The notes under the pieces are model-generated. The model did not search any database. It was not told the origin of the DNA and worked only from the letters and a program-made list of their open reading frames with translations. The translations under genes and the position numbers were made by a program. A DNA stretch of 29,358 bases from JAVBKX01 sp031553835 (lineage in GTDB: Bacteria > Bacteroidota > Bacteroidia > Bacteroidales > Azobacteroidaceae), in contig JAVBKX010000046.1 in assembly GCA_031553835.1 (NCBI GenBank), positions 1-29,358 on the forward strand. The letters are read 5' to 3'. Shown one piece after another: positions 17,791-25,444 of this stretch (positions are counted from its first letter, which is position 1; each line of letters starts with the position of its first letter).

Positions 17791-20700
17791 TTAATCCTGC
17801 GATACCTTTGTCATACCGCTTCGTGTTCTTGCCTGCACCTGTGTATCATACATTGCTTCGCACTGAACGGCCGGAAGTACAAATTCTCCGCGATAAGCCG
17901 CCTGCAACCTTATTTTGAACACTTTGGCAGAAGCACGGCTTAAATCGAAATAGGTCAATACGCGATCATCCCGAATATCCCGGTAAGTATAAGGAGCTTC
18001 CGATTTAGTTCCCACACCTTCCATCATCCGTTCGTTGAAAATTTCCCATCCGGAAGGAATGATATGTGTCAGCGCTAAATCCGTATAATTATTGTTTCCA
18101 CTGATATTCGATACTTTTACGATAGCAACAAAATCGCTTCCCTGCGGAATCTGGCTGATATTAACCGGATTGCCGTTCAGATCGGTATAACTCACATCCA
18201 ATTTGATGTTGTTGGAGACTTCGGGCAACGTATCATTAACCGGTTGCGATTTGCTGGTAAATGAAATGAACAAATCTCCGTTGCTCACATTTTTCAGTTT
18301 CACTTTGCCGGAGAGAACATTAGCTGGAATATTCACCTGATGAACCGGTTTTGCTGTCCGTATTTCAGCTTGTTTTTTTCCATTTAGGGTCCAATCGGCT
18401 TCAATCATTCCTTTTTCCACTTTTGCTGCTAATTTTCCCATAGCTAACAAGGCATAAGCAGTTGTTTGTGTAGAGAAATAATATTCGGATGACAAATTTT
18501 TGGAAACTTTCTTGGCCTGTTCAAACGCTTTTTGCAGATCACCCATCAATACCATGGTTTCCAAAATCATGGCTTCGTCTCTGTAAGAAGAACCGTAAGT
18601 AGCATTGCTCAATGAGTAATTTTCAATGGTTGTTTTTACATTGAAAATTAATTCGTTGGCAGCATTTTTCTTGCCATCAATTGCATAGGCGGCAGCTAAA
18701 CGCCATGCAGCTTGCGGACTCAGATTTTTGATTTCTTTCAACCGGTTCATGGCTCCTAATTCAGGAGAACCGGCTAATGCTAATGTATATAGACGATAGG
18801 CTTGTTGCAAATCATTCTGATAATATGAATACCGCGAAGTCTGATAATATTCGTAAGTCCAGTTCTGCGCCATTTTCTTTTGGTAAGCAATCCATTTGTT
18901 GATAACGCTTTGATTAACATCGTAACCTTTGTTGCGCGCTTCGAGCAGGAAGTGTCCGGCATACGAACTAATCCAATCTTCTGCTGTGTTGGATCCCGGC
19001 CAATATACGAATCCTCCATTGTTTAGCTGGCGACCGTATAATAAGCGAATGGCTTCTTTGATGTTCTTCTTTGTTGTTTCTTTTTCAAAGTCGGTCATAT
19101 TCCTGAAATCTTCGGCATAAAGCAATGGGAATCCTTTGGATGTCAGCTGTTCCGTACAATGATGCATGTAATTTTCCAGGTAATCGAAACGACGGTTTAA
19201 GTCGATCGAAGGAATCCGGGAAAGTTCCATTTTCACCCAATTTTTATCCGAATGGTCGATCAAGTCGTAAGAAAATTCCGCTTCTTCAGAAGCCCGGAGT
19301 AATTTGTCGATATTAGTAATCATGGGCGGATTCGGATTCCGGACATCAATTTCGATGGTTTCTGTAGCGGTAAATCCACCTCCGGTAGCAGAAACTTTCA
19401 CTTTTTCAATTCCGGTGCTGGAACCGACGTTTAATTCAAAATACGCCATATCATCGCCCGGTGCGGAGAATTTTACCGTTTTAGAATCTCCTCCGGAAAG
19501 TTTCATTAGTCCGGCGGATGTTTCAACTTTCACTTTTACATCTTTGACGTTGTTTTCCATGGCAAAGACATTAACCGGGAGTACAATTTTTTCTCCGGCG
19601 CTCACCACACGTGGCAAAGTAGGGAGTATCATAACCGGATTTTTTACAGTCACTGTTTTTTCCGCTTTTCCGTAAGCGTTTTCATATCCGGCAACGACCA
19701 TTGTTCTGACCGATCCGACATACATCGGCAACTTGACTTTATGCGATTGTACTTTTCCTTTTTCCAACGTAATCGGTCCAATGAATTTAACTACCGGTTT
19801 GAAGCGGTTGGCTTTTTTATTCATTGGTTTGGTATCTTCATCACCACCAATGCTTAACATGGCGGAGAAAGCATTGCCATAAGCTCCGATTACATAATCG
19901 TACATATCCCAGGTTTGAATGCCCAAGGCTTCGCGGGCATAAAATTCATTCCATGGGTTAGGTGTTTTGAAACCGGTCAAATCCAGCAATCCATCATCTA
20001 CAATGGCCAATGTATAAGTCATTTTCTTACCGGATTTTTCTCTTATTTTGATGGTAAATTCTTCTTCCGGACGCAATGCATCTGACATTTCTATTTGCGG
20101 TTCGAGTTTGGATGCAGGATTATCCACAAATACGGGAACTACACCATACATTCGTATTGGAGAATTGTTAATAGTCTGGGCATGAGGTTGTAATAAGGTG
20201 ACATGAACGTAAAAATTGGGCGCCATGTCTTCCGTAATATCAAATGTATATTTGGTATCGGTCGAACCGACATCTACCCATTCCCGTTTCAATACAGTTG
20301 TTCCGGTTTCGAGTGCAACCAAGGCTTTTCCCGGAGCTGCCGAAGGAATAATCACCGTAGCTTGTTCTCCTGCCTGATAATTTTGTTTATCAGTGGAAAA
20401 TGCCAGCATAGTGGCTGCTGTCGGGTCATTTTTGTTGGAACGTCCACGGTAAGCCGGCCAATCGACATAAATAATCCGTCCGGTAGCATGTCCGCTCTCT
20501 TTATCTTTCACATAGACTAAATAACGTCCCCATTCAGGATAATCAATCCGGAATTTCACTGTCGTTTTGCCTCCTGATGTGTTGAGCGTTTTCGACACCA
20601 CAGGATGTACGGAATTATTATTGATATACGATTCTAACGATTCGTTATTTTTTTGCCACCACCAACTCCAATTCAATTTATAGACACGATAATCCAGATT

Positions 20701-23376
20701 CTGGCGGTTGACAGTTTTACCATTGGCATCAACAGTAACGATGTCAAATGTATGGTCTTCATCGGTATCAAAATCCTGATACCAGTAACCGTCTTTTTGA
20801 TTGAAATTAATGCCGACATAGGTGTCAAACGGAGAAACCGGCATGGATTGTACAAACGTGCTGACATCGCCGCCCGGCTCAAATACCCGGCTCACAATGC
20901 TTGCCTGCAACATTCCCGGAGCCGATTTGGTTTGTGGAATATCAATATCAATGGTAACATTTCCCGTATCATCCAATCTTCCGTCGAATACTTGCGTTTG
21001 TTCGGTGGAAAACTGCGTAATCGGATTTTCAAATATATAATGGTCAAAACCTTTGAATGTAGTTTTTACCGAAGTTAATGACATTTCTACTGTAGCCTTC
21101 AACCCTCGGGCGGTAGCGCCTGTGAGCCAATGCGAAGATAATTTGGCGTGAACGCTGCCGCCGGAAGCATCCATCCGTTCGCCCGGAATGTCAAGGATCA
21201 CTTTCAGCCGGTTGGGTTTGACGGTTTCTATACGCATGGATTTATGGAAAGTGGCTCCTCCGACTTTGATATACAAACTCCAAACGCCTGTCGGATCGTC
21301 TTGATTCGTTGGAATGTTGAAAACATAAAATCCGTTTTCGCCCATGGTCGAAACCATTTTGGTATAAAATTGTCCTTGCGGATTGTATAATTCCATGGTT
21401 ACCGGATGATTTTCCGGTAATTTTTTGGTACGGTCTTCGACTATGAAGCTGACATGCAAGGTATCCCCCGGCCGCCAAACGCCCCGTTCGCCGTAAATAA
21501 ATCCTTTCAATCCTCTTTCGGTAGTTTTTCCTCCCGTATCAAAACGACTGGTCGATTTTTCTTCTCCGTCGGGGACACGCAAATACGCTTTTTGCTGTCC
21601 TGCTTCGGCAGTTACAACAAATGGTTTTCCTTTCAGTTCGAGCGTGGCGAATCCATCTCCGTCGGTTTTGGCCGAACCGATTACCTGCAACTGGTAATTG
21701 TAAGCTTTAACTTCGGCATCTCGTACCGATTGAGTTGTTAAAATGTCGTTGACGGCTACCCACAGTTTTTTGTCGGAATTTCCTTTTACGATTACTCCTA
21801 AGTTGGATGCCAGTACATTGCAGGAAACTTGTGTATTTTCTGCCAACATGAAATAGGTAGGTTTGCATGGGTCATTCCGGTCATCCCAATTGTATTCTTC
21901 CCAATCGTAATTATCGTTTCCATCCCAATAATAGGATTGCGGAGTGTCCCAATATGCTTCATCTTCTTCAGTTATTCCGTTGTCAGTCAAAGAAGAAAGG
22001 TCTGATTGTCCGCGTGCCGACGTTTCTCCTCCACAAGGATAAGTGGAATATTCTTTTTTAAATGTCATAACAATCCGGTAAATGGCGCCGGGTTCCTGCT
22101 TGATAATTTCGGATAGATCGAGGGAATAATTATTCCATTTATTCAGATTCATTTTCGGGTCGGAATCTAAGCGGATGGTCTTTTTGTAAATTAACCGTCC
22201 CGAACGGCGAAGTTCATTATTATCTCCCAATGTATTGGTTTGCATGAACATGAGTACATTTTTCTCGAAAATCCGGATTACTTTTAAATCGACAGCCCAA
22301 AGATTAACAGAGCGGAATGGCAGAATGAGGTTTTTTGAATCCGGTAAAATAAATGCGGAAGAAGAAATTTCAACAGCAGGATTCAACGATTCAATTGTCA
22401 GGGAATAAGTATAAGATTGACTCAACGGTTCATTGGCAACGCTTTTTACGCCTTTACTGATGTTTACATTGATAGTAGAAGTATTGCGGAGTTCGAAAAA
22501 TGCCCGTACGATATTGTTTTCTACTTGTATGGCTAATCCCGAAGTTTCGGGAATTTCGATTAATCCTCTTAAATCCTGTTTTTGGGAAACCGGTTCGGAA
22601 AATACGATTTCAATACCGTTTTCCGGAATATTAATAGCAGTAACACTTACCACGCGGAACGGATTGGTTCCGGGAATTAATACACGTTCTTCCACAGATC
22701 CGGAAGCTCCGATCGATTTGCCATCCAATTTAATGATCAGATTTTGATCTTCTTTGGGACGAGGAATATCTTTAACGACAAAATGGAATGATTCGTCGTT
22801 TTCCAATGAGACTACTTCGACGGGAAATGTAGTGCCATCTTCTAAAACAGCGAATAAGTGAGCTTTCACTTTTTCAATATTCGTCCGGTCGCTGAATTGT
22901 ATTGTACCTTCAACAGACGCCACTTTGGAATTATTGGCAGAAATCACTACTGATGCGGTTTCGATCGAATAGTGTTGCGGCATGACATGAAAAGAGAATG
23001 GAAAAGATTCAAAACCTTTCTTCACACTCATCACCTTGTTTAATTTAAATGTACCGTTGTACAATTCTCCGGGTTTTAATTGTCCCGAATCAGGTACAAA
23101 TTCAATCACCCGGTTGTTTACCCAATATGCTTTCCCTTTGAGCGAAGGAGAAAAATCAAACAGTTTGTCTTTGAGGGCAGTATTGAGTTCTACCATCGGA
23201 ATATCCTGAGTAAATTCAATCCGTATCGACGAGTGGTTGGAAATCACTCCTCCCGAATAAGCGCTGATGTAAGGTGCAAAATCTGCAGACGGTAACACTT
23301 CTTTGTTTTGTCCGCAAGAGATGGTGATGATCCCGATCAGACAAGCCAGGATCAATCGGTTTAGGTTCTTTTTCAT
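17791..23376 (-). CDS. alpha-2-macroglobulin family lipoprotein with thioester motif
   Basis: Very large (1861-residue) bacterial alpha-2-macroglobulin, thought in this family to trap proteases that attack the cell envelope. A lipoprotein signal ends in Thr-Ile-Ser-Cys (Cys21), so it is anchored in a membrane facing the periplasm or surface. The N-terminal half contains macroglobulin-like beta-sandwiches; the MG2 region is recognisable near residues 630-720 (Gly-Phe-Ile-Tyr-Gly-Glu-Arg-Gly-Val-Trp-Arg-Pro-Gly-Asp). A short, highly acidic and aromatic insert (about 472-505, rich in Asp, Trp, Tyr, Asn) precedes a Cys-containing segment. The thioester motif Cys-Thr-Glu-Gln is intact at 1407-1410, followed by an alpha-helical thioester domain (about 1380-1660) and C-terminal beta domains. 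Bait region and target proteases cannot be read from sequence. In many bacteria such genes sit beside pbpC, but no penicillin-binding protein gene is nearby. The ATG at 23376 begins the signal sequence; a TAnnTTTG box lies 47 bases upstream, and the 23-base palindrome array lies further upstream. Confidence 0.93.
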   Translation of the reverse strand: MKKNLNRLILACLIGIITISCGQNKEVLPSADFAPYISAYSGGVISNHSSIRIEFTQDIPMVELNTALKDKLFDFSPSLKGKAYWVNNRVIEFVPDSGQLKPGELYNGTFKLNKVMSVKKGFESFPFSFHVMPQHYSIETASVVISANNSKVASVEGTIQFSDRTNIEKVKAHLFAVLEDGTTFPVEVVSLENDESFHFVVKDIPRPKEDQNLIIKLDGKSIGASGSVEERVLIPGTNPFRVVSVTAINIPENGIEIVFSEPVSQKQDLRGLIEIPETSGLAIQVENNIVRAFFELRNTSTINVNISKGVKSVANEPLSQSYTYSLTIESLNPAVEISSSAFILPDSKNLILPFRSVNLWAVDLKVIRIFEKNVLMFMQTNTLGDNNELRRSGRLIYKKTIRLDSDPKMNLNKWNNYSLDLSEIIKQEPGAIYRIVMTFKKEYSTYPCGGETSARGQSDLSSLTDNGITEEDEAYWDTPQSYYWDGNDNYDWEEYNWDDRNDPCKPTYFMLAENTQVSCNVLASNLGVIVKGNSDKKLWVAVNDILTTQSVRDAEVKAYNYQLQVIGSAKTDGDGFATLELKGKPFVVTAEAGQQKAYLRVPDGEEKSTSRFDTGGKTTERGLKGFIYGERGVWRPGDTLHVSFIVEDRTKKLPENHPVTMELYNPQGQFYTKMVSTMGENGFYVFNIPTNQDDPTGVWSLYIKVGGATFHKSMRIETVKPNRLKVILDIPGERMDASGGSVHAKLSSHWLTGATARGLKATVEMSLTSVKTTFKGFDHYIFENPITQFSTEQTQVFDGRLDDTGNVTIDIDIPQTKSAPGMLQASIVSRVFEPGGDVSTFVQSMPVSPFDTYVGINFNQKDGYWYQDFDTDEDHTFDIVTVDANGKTVNRQNLDYRVYKLNWSWWWQKNNESLESYINNNSVHPVVSKTLNTSGGKTTVKFRIDYPEWGRYLVYVKDKESGHATGRIIYVDWPAYRGRSNKNDPTAATMLAFSTDKQNYQAGEQATVIIPSAAPGKALVALETGTTVLKREWVDVGSTDTKYTFDITEDMAPNFYVHVTLLQPHAQTINNSPIRMYGVVPVFVDNPASKLEPQIEMSDALRPEEEFTIKIREKSGKKMTYTLAIVDDGLLDLTGFKTPNPWNEFYAREALGIQTWDMYDYVIGAYGNAFSAMLSIGGDEDTKPMNKKANRFKPVVKFIGPITLEKGKVQSHKVKLPMYVGSVRTMVVAGYENAYGKAEKTVTVKNPVMILPTLPRVVSAGEKIVLPVNVFAMENNVKDVKVKVETSAGLMKLSGGDSKTVKFSAPGDDMAYFELNVGSSTGIEKVKVSATGGGFTATETIEIDVRNPNPPMITNIDKLLRASEEAEFSYDLIDHSDKNWVKMELSRIPSIDLNRRFDYLENYMHHCTEQLTSKGFPLLYAEDFRNMTDFEKETTKKNIKEAIRLLYGRQLNNGGFVYWPGSNTAEDWISSYAGHFLLEARNKGYDVNQSVINKWIAYQKKMAQNWTYEYYQTSRYSYYQNDLQQAYRLYTLALAGSPELGAMNRLKEIKNLSPQAAWRLAAAYAIDGKKNAANELIFNVKTTIENYSLSNATYGSSYRDEAMILETMVLMGDLQKAFEQAKKVSKNLSSEYYFSTQTTAYALLAMGKLAAKVEKGMIEADWTLNGKKQAEIRTAKPVHQVNIPANVLSGKVKLKNVSNGDLFISFTSKSQPVNDTLPEVSNNIKLDVSYTDLNGNPVNISQIPQGSDFVAIVKVSNISGNNNYTDLALTHIIPSGWEIFNERMMEGVGTKSEAPYTYRDIRDDRVLTYFDLSRASAKVFKIRLQAAYRGEFVLPAVQCEAMYDTQVQARTRSGMTKVSQD

Positions 23377-23423
23377 GTAATAATCAATTAATCAATGAGT
23401 TTTAAACTATGAAACGAATGGGA

Positions 23424-23431
23424 CAAAGGTA
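23424..23431 (-). promoter_or_regulatory. putative -7 box of the macroglobulin gene
   Basis: TACCTTTG on the minus strand matches TAnnTTTG. It would give a transcript with a leader of roughly 40 bases. No clear -33 TTTG is found at 19-21 bases. Confidence 0.45.
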
Positions 23432-23517
23432 TGAAAAGTTTGGAAAATTTCATGTTAATGTTAAACAAATTGGAATGAGGATTATAGATGCTACAAAGGA
23501 AAGTCGAAAGGCTTTCA

Positions 23518-23598
23518 CTTTACGTAAGGTGACGCCATTGCCTTACGCAAAGCACCAACATTACCTTACGTAAAGCATCGATGTTGCCTTACGCAAGG
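23518..23598. repeat. array of four palindromic 12-mers at 23-base spacing
   Basis: Four copies of CYTTACGYAARG occur at 23518-23529, 23541-23552, 23564-23575 and 23587-23598, each starting exactly 23 bases after the last. Copies 1 and 3 have the perfect palindromic core TTACGTAA; copies 2 and 4 have TTACGCAA, so the array alternates. The 11-base spacers differ but tend to end in (A/G)TT(A/G). A separate 11-base palindrome GAAAGGCTTTC lies just before (23506-23516). The array is in the 395-base gap between the macroglobulin gene and the toxin-antitoxin operon, about 90-170 bases upstream of the macroglobulin -7 box. It may be a cluster of binding sites or a degenerate tandem repeat. Confidence 0.7.
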
Positions 23599-23718
23599 TA
23601 TGAATTATTGTTCCTTATTATGTTAGGAGTTTCACTCATAAAGTTAAAGTCTAATCAGGATTGGCTGAATGAGCAGGTCAAGCAACTTGAATATACGAAT
23701 GACAAAATATTAGTCTAA
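23581..23718 (+). CDS. possible 45-residue small ORF
   Basis: The ORF runs ATG to TAA without interruption and starts inside the last unit of the palindrome array. The predicted peptide has a hydrophobic segment (Tyr-Glu-Leu-Leu-Phe-Leu-Ile-Met-Leu-Gly-Val, about residues 7-17) followed by a charged, possibly helical tail (Lys, Asn, Gln, Glu, Asp), and is followed at once by a hairpin with T-tract. I do not recognise it. No Shine-Dalgarno sequence or promoter is evident. It could be a small membrane peptide, the decayed tail of a larger gene (the frame is open from 23533), or chance. Confidence 0.2.
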   Translation: MLPYARYELLFLIMLGVSLIKLKSNQDWLNEQVKQLEYTNDKILV

Positions 23719-23751
23719 AAATTTAGCCCCTTAAATGAGGGCTTTTCTTTT
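23716..23751. terminator. bidirectional terminator after the higBA operon
   Basis: AGCCC (23725-23729) and GGGCT (23739-23743) form a short stem flanked by A/T tracts: TTTTCTTTT follows on the + strand and AAATTTTT on the minus strand. It lies about 30 bases beyond the higA stop on the minus strand and seven bases beyond the small ORF on the + strand, so it can serve both directions. Confidence 0.55.
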
Positions 23752-23771
23752 GCCATTCCAAAAACTTTCAA

Positions 23772-24116
23772 TCAAAATATAGCCGCAATTTTACGGATTT
23801 TGTTTAATTTCTCTATAAATCTATCGCTTCGTTTCGTAACAAGCATATTATACCTTGCTTGCATTTTAAGAAGTGGTTCAGCTGGCAAATCCAATGTGGC
23901 CTCAATAAGTAATGCAAACTCTGTATTTACCGGTCGCTTGCAATTCAACACTTCATTTAATAATGTGTAAGGTACATCCATTGCAGCGGCAAGTTTGCGT
24001 TGAGATATGCCACGGTATTCAATTTCTTCTTTCAATATTTCTCCCGGATGTGTTGGTTCATACGGTTCGAGGTTGTTTGCTATCATATTAGGGTTGACCC
24101 CCGGAAGTGTAATCAT
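23772..24116 (-). CDS. higA: HigA-type antitoxin (XRE family HTH)
   Basis: 114-residue antitoxin that should bind and neutralise the toxin encoded just before it and repress their shared promoter. The HigA signature Pro-Thr-His-Pro-Gly-Glu-Ile-Leu-Lys-Glu-Glu (about residues 21-31) opens a helix-turn-helix with Gly-Ile-Ser-Gln-Arg-Lys-Leu-Ala-Ala-Ala-Met (about 35-45), then a recognition helix and the usual Arg-Pro-Val-Asn-Thr-Glu-Phe-Ala-Leu segment. A hydrophobic/basic C-terminal tail follows. It starts seven bases after the toxin stop, the toxin-first order being typical of higBA. Length is slightly above the usual 95-105 because of extra residues at the N terminus, so a downstream start at the second Met (residue 11) is possible. 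Confidence 0.9.
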   Translation of the reverse strand: MITLPGVNPNMIANNLEPYEPTHPGEILKEEIEYRGISQRKLAAAMDVPYTLLNEVLNCKRPVNTEFALLIEATLDLPAEPLLKMQARYNMLVTKRSDRFIEKLNKIRKIAAIF

Positions 24117-24123
24117 AACTTTT

Positions 24124-24441
24124 CTATTTATAATGGTTTGACAACTCTGTTATGTTGCATATTGTAGCAACGATTTGATTTTCTACTATTTTTTCTTCAA
24201 ATTCGATACGATATTGGTCATTTACTCTCACTGACGAAAACCCTAATTTATTCCCTTTTAATTTTTCGTAATTTAACGAATTATATTTCATTAGAGACAG
24301 TATGTCAGGTTGGTCAATCATCAAATCAATTACACGGATATATTTGCGGACAATCTCAGGTTGAAACCTACGTTTCTTGTCGGTTATTTTTCCGGTTTCG
24401 TACATTTCTCGCAAATAATCCTTATCGAAAGTAATTTGCAT
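24124..24441 (-). CDS. higB: HigB-type toxin (RelE/ParE superfamily)
   Basis: 105-residue predicted ribosome-dependent mRNA interferase. The C-terminal half carries the HigB/RelE pattern: Leu-Lys-Gly-Asn-Lys-Leu-Gly-Phe-Ser-Ser-Val-Arg-Val-Asn-Asp-Gln-Tyr-Arg-Ile-Glu-Phe (about residues 61-81), then a beta strand ending in Thr-Glu-Leu-Ser-Asn-His-Tyr. The N-terminal half is a helical hairpin rich in Lys/Arg (Asp-Lys-Lys-Arg-Arg-Phe near 22-27). The frame is complete, with no sign of decay, so the toxin may be active. It is the first gene of the operon and is preceded by an excellent promoter with an overlapping dyad. The pair sits among gene remnants and repeats, as usual for accessory toxin-antitoxin modules; a role in stress response or in stabilising the region is inference. 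Confidence 0.9.
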   Translation of the reverse strand: MQITFDKDYLREMYETGKITDKKRRFQPEIVRKYIRVIDLMIDQPDILSLMKYNSLNYEKLKGNKLGFSSVRVNDQYRIEFEEKIVENQIVATICNITELSNHYK

Positions 24442-24461
24442 ATTATGCTTATTTGATGAAA

Positions 24462-24514
24462 CAAAGATAGTATATTTTTTTGAAATTCACAAAAAAGTGA
24501 ATTTTTTTTGTGAA
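24462..24514 (-). promoter_or_regulatory. higBA promoter with overlapping operator dyad
   Basis: On the minus strand TTTG (24490-24493) and TATCTTTG (24462-24469) are exactly 20 bases apart, a full match to the Bacteroidota promoter. The -33 box overlaps a perfect dyad, TTCAC-N6-GTGAA (24486-24501 on the + strand), and a third GTGAA half-site lies at 24510-24514. This arrangement fits repression by the HigA dimer when bound over the -33 box. The leader would be about 15 bases. Confidence 0.7.
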
Positions 24515-24534
24515 ATAATTTGCAGATTAAAAAA

Positions 24535-24627
24535 TTACTTCCTTTTCAACTCCAACAGTACCCCGCAATTGGGGCAATGAATGCCTTCTTGTTGCCTTTT
24601 TCTTTGCAAATTTCTTTTACTCTTAAT
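24535..24627 (-). pseudogene. remnant of a gene ending in a Cys-Pro-Asn-Cys zinc ribbon
   Basis: A minus-strand frame of 30 codons, bounded by TGA upstream and TAA at 24535-24537, encodes a Lys/Arg/Gln-rich stretch followed by Gly-Ile-His-Cys-Pro-Asn-Cys-Gly-Val-Leu-Leu-Glu-Leu-Lys. The half zinc ribbon at the end looks like the C terminus of a real protein. No start codon is present, and the rest of the gene is absent upstream, where the unrecognised + strand ORF begins. The parent family is not identified. Confidence 0.35.
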
Positions 24628-24658
24628 TCAAAATACTATACGGCAGGCAAAAACCAAA

Positions 24659-25042
24659 ATGGCACCCTCTCAAGTTTCACAATTATTAGAGAATGAACCG
24701 CCTGAAGCCTCAATAAATAAAAAACCTCAACAATACCAAATTGACATGAGTAAAACGAAGTCAATTTATGATTTTTGTATTGATACTAAAGTGATAACTA
24801 ATGGCATCACAGAGGTTGATTTTGTTAAAGATGTTTCAGAAGGAAACTTCAAAACCATACACTCTAATGCCGAACAACAAAAAAGTAAAAGCAAATGCAA
24901 GTATATTATTTATGTTTTAAGTTCTCATATTGGGAATGAATGGTATTTAGCGGCTACGCGTAGCATCAATATAGAACCTAATAGATGTAGTGGGATAAAT
25001 GTTCCAAATGCATGGAAAAAACAAGCCAATGCACTAAAATAA
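24659..25042 (+). CDS. hypothetical protein, 127 residues
   Basis: I do not recognise this protein. The frame is open from 24581, but that first ATG lies opposite the zinc-ribbon remnant and gives a Cys/Leu-rich start that looks spurious. ATG 24659 (Met-Ala-Pro-Ser-Gln) or ATG 24746 (Met-Ser-Lys-Thr-Lys-Ser-Ile-Tyr-Asp-Phe, 98 residues) are better candidates. The C-terminal part is the most protein-like: a Lys/Ser-rich loop, a strand Lys-Tyr-Ile-Ile-Tyr-Val-Leu-Ser-Ser, then Gly-Asn-Glu-Trp-Tyr-Leu-Ala-Ala-Thr-Arg-Ser and an Asn/Trp-containing end. No signal peptide or membrane segment is seen with these starts. A good rho-independent terminator 60 bases downstream supports a real transcript. 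Being next to higBA and gene remnants, it is probably accessory DNA. Confidence 0.45.
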   Translation: MAPSQVSQLLENEPPEASINKKPQQYQIDMSKTKSIYDFCIDTKVITNGITEVDFVKDVSEGNFKTIHSNAEQQKSKSKCKYIIYVLSSHIGNEWYLAATRSINIEPNRCSGINVPNAWKKQANALK

Positions 25043-25101
25043 GGGTAAAATTATAACTCTGCCCAAGCCCTGCCCAAGTCGTCTAACCTTTTAGAATTCA
25101 T

Positions 25102-25141
25102 AACGCATTGATATTTAAGAATATTGATGCGTTGTTTTTTT
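25102..25141 (+). terminator. rho-independent terminator
   Basis: AACGCAT plus ATATT on the left (25102-25115) pair with AATAT and ATGCGTT on the right (25120-25133) around a TAAG loop, with a two-base internal mismatch, and a run of seven T follows (25135-25141). It would end the transcript of the hypothetical gene. Confidence 0.75.
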
Positions 25142-25147
25142 CAATAA

Positions 25148-25279
25148 AGTATAATTTTATTTAAAAAGGACACCCCCGCCTTGTGGAGGCATTTGTCGGG
25201 CAAGAGCAATCTGACGAAGCCGGAAGATATTGAGTTGATCAATTTTACATTCAACAAGATAGTTGCAAAGATAATATGA
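25148..25279 (+). pseudogene. C-terminal gene remnant of unknown family
   Basis: A 43-codon frame without an ATG, opening after a TAA (25145-25147) and closing with TGA at 25277-25279, encodes protein-like sequence: Thr-Pro-Ala-Leu-Trp-Arg-His-Leu-Ser-Gly-Lys-Ser-Asn-Leu-Thr, then Lys-Pro-Glu-Asp-Ile-Glu-Leu-Ile-Asn-Phe and Phe-Asn-Lys-Ile-Val-Ala-Lys. The amino-acid mix and the local rise in GC differ from the A/T-rich surroundings. I take it as the tail of a lost gene; the family is not recognised. Confidence 0.35.
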
Positions 25280-25301
25280 ATACACTAAACTAAAAATTTA
25301 C

Positions 25302-25309
25302 TACTTTTG
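25302..25309 (+). promoter_or_regulatory. putative leuS promoter -7 box
   Basis: TACTTTTG fits TAnnTTTG. No TTTG at the -33 distance. It would give leuS a long leader of about 130 bases that contains the imperfect inverted repeat at 25337-25392. Confidence 0.4.
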
Positions 25310-25336
25310 TCATCCAAATAAAAAACAAAATAAACA

Positions 25337-25392
25337 TAAAGGCACAAAGACACGAGCATTTAAAATAAAAACGTTGTGTCTTCGTGTCTTTA
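25337..25392. repeat. imperfect inverted repeat in the leuS leader
   Basis: A 19-base arm (25337-25355, containing AAAGACACGA) pairs with 25374-25392 (containing TCGTGTCTTTA) with three mismatches, around an A/T-rich 18-base loop. It may be a dispersed repeat or a folded leader. It is not followed by a T-run and shows no T-box-like pattern. Confidence 0.5.
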
Positions 25393-25444
25393 TATTTCAA
25401 AGTCGTATTGTACCAATCATTTTCTTAAATAATATTAAAGCGTT

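Noticed and set aside
23518..23598. CRISPR array
   Set aside because: Repeats are only 12 bases and degenerate, spacers are 11 bases, and no cas genes are present.
24561..24574. Palindrome CCCCGCAATTGGGG
   Set aside because: It falls inside the zinc-ribbon remnant codons (Cys-Pro-Asn-Cys-Gly) and is explained by coding sequence.
24581..24658. ATG at 24581 as start of the hypothetical gene
   Set aside because: The first 26 residues are antisense to a protein-like zinc-ribbon remnant and look spurious; later ATGs fit better.
25065..25080. Short direct repeat of CTGCCCAAG
   Set aside because: Only two copies in a short stretch, with no link to a gene or structure.
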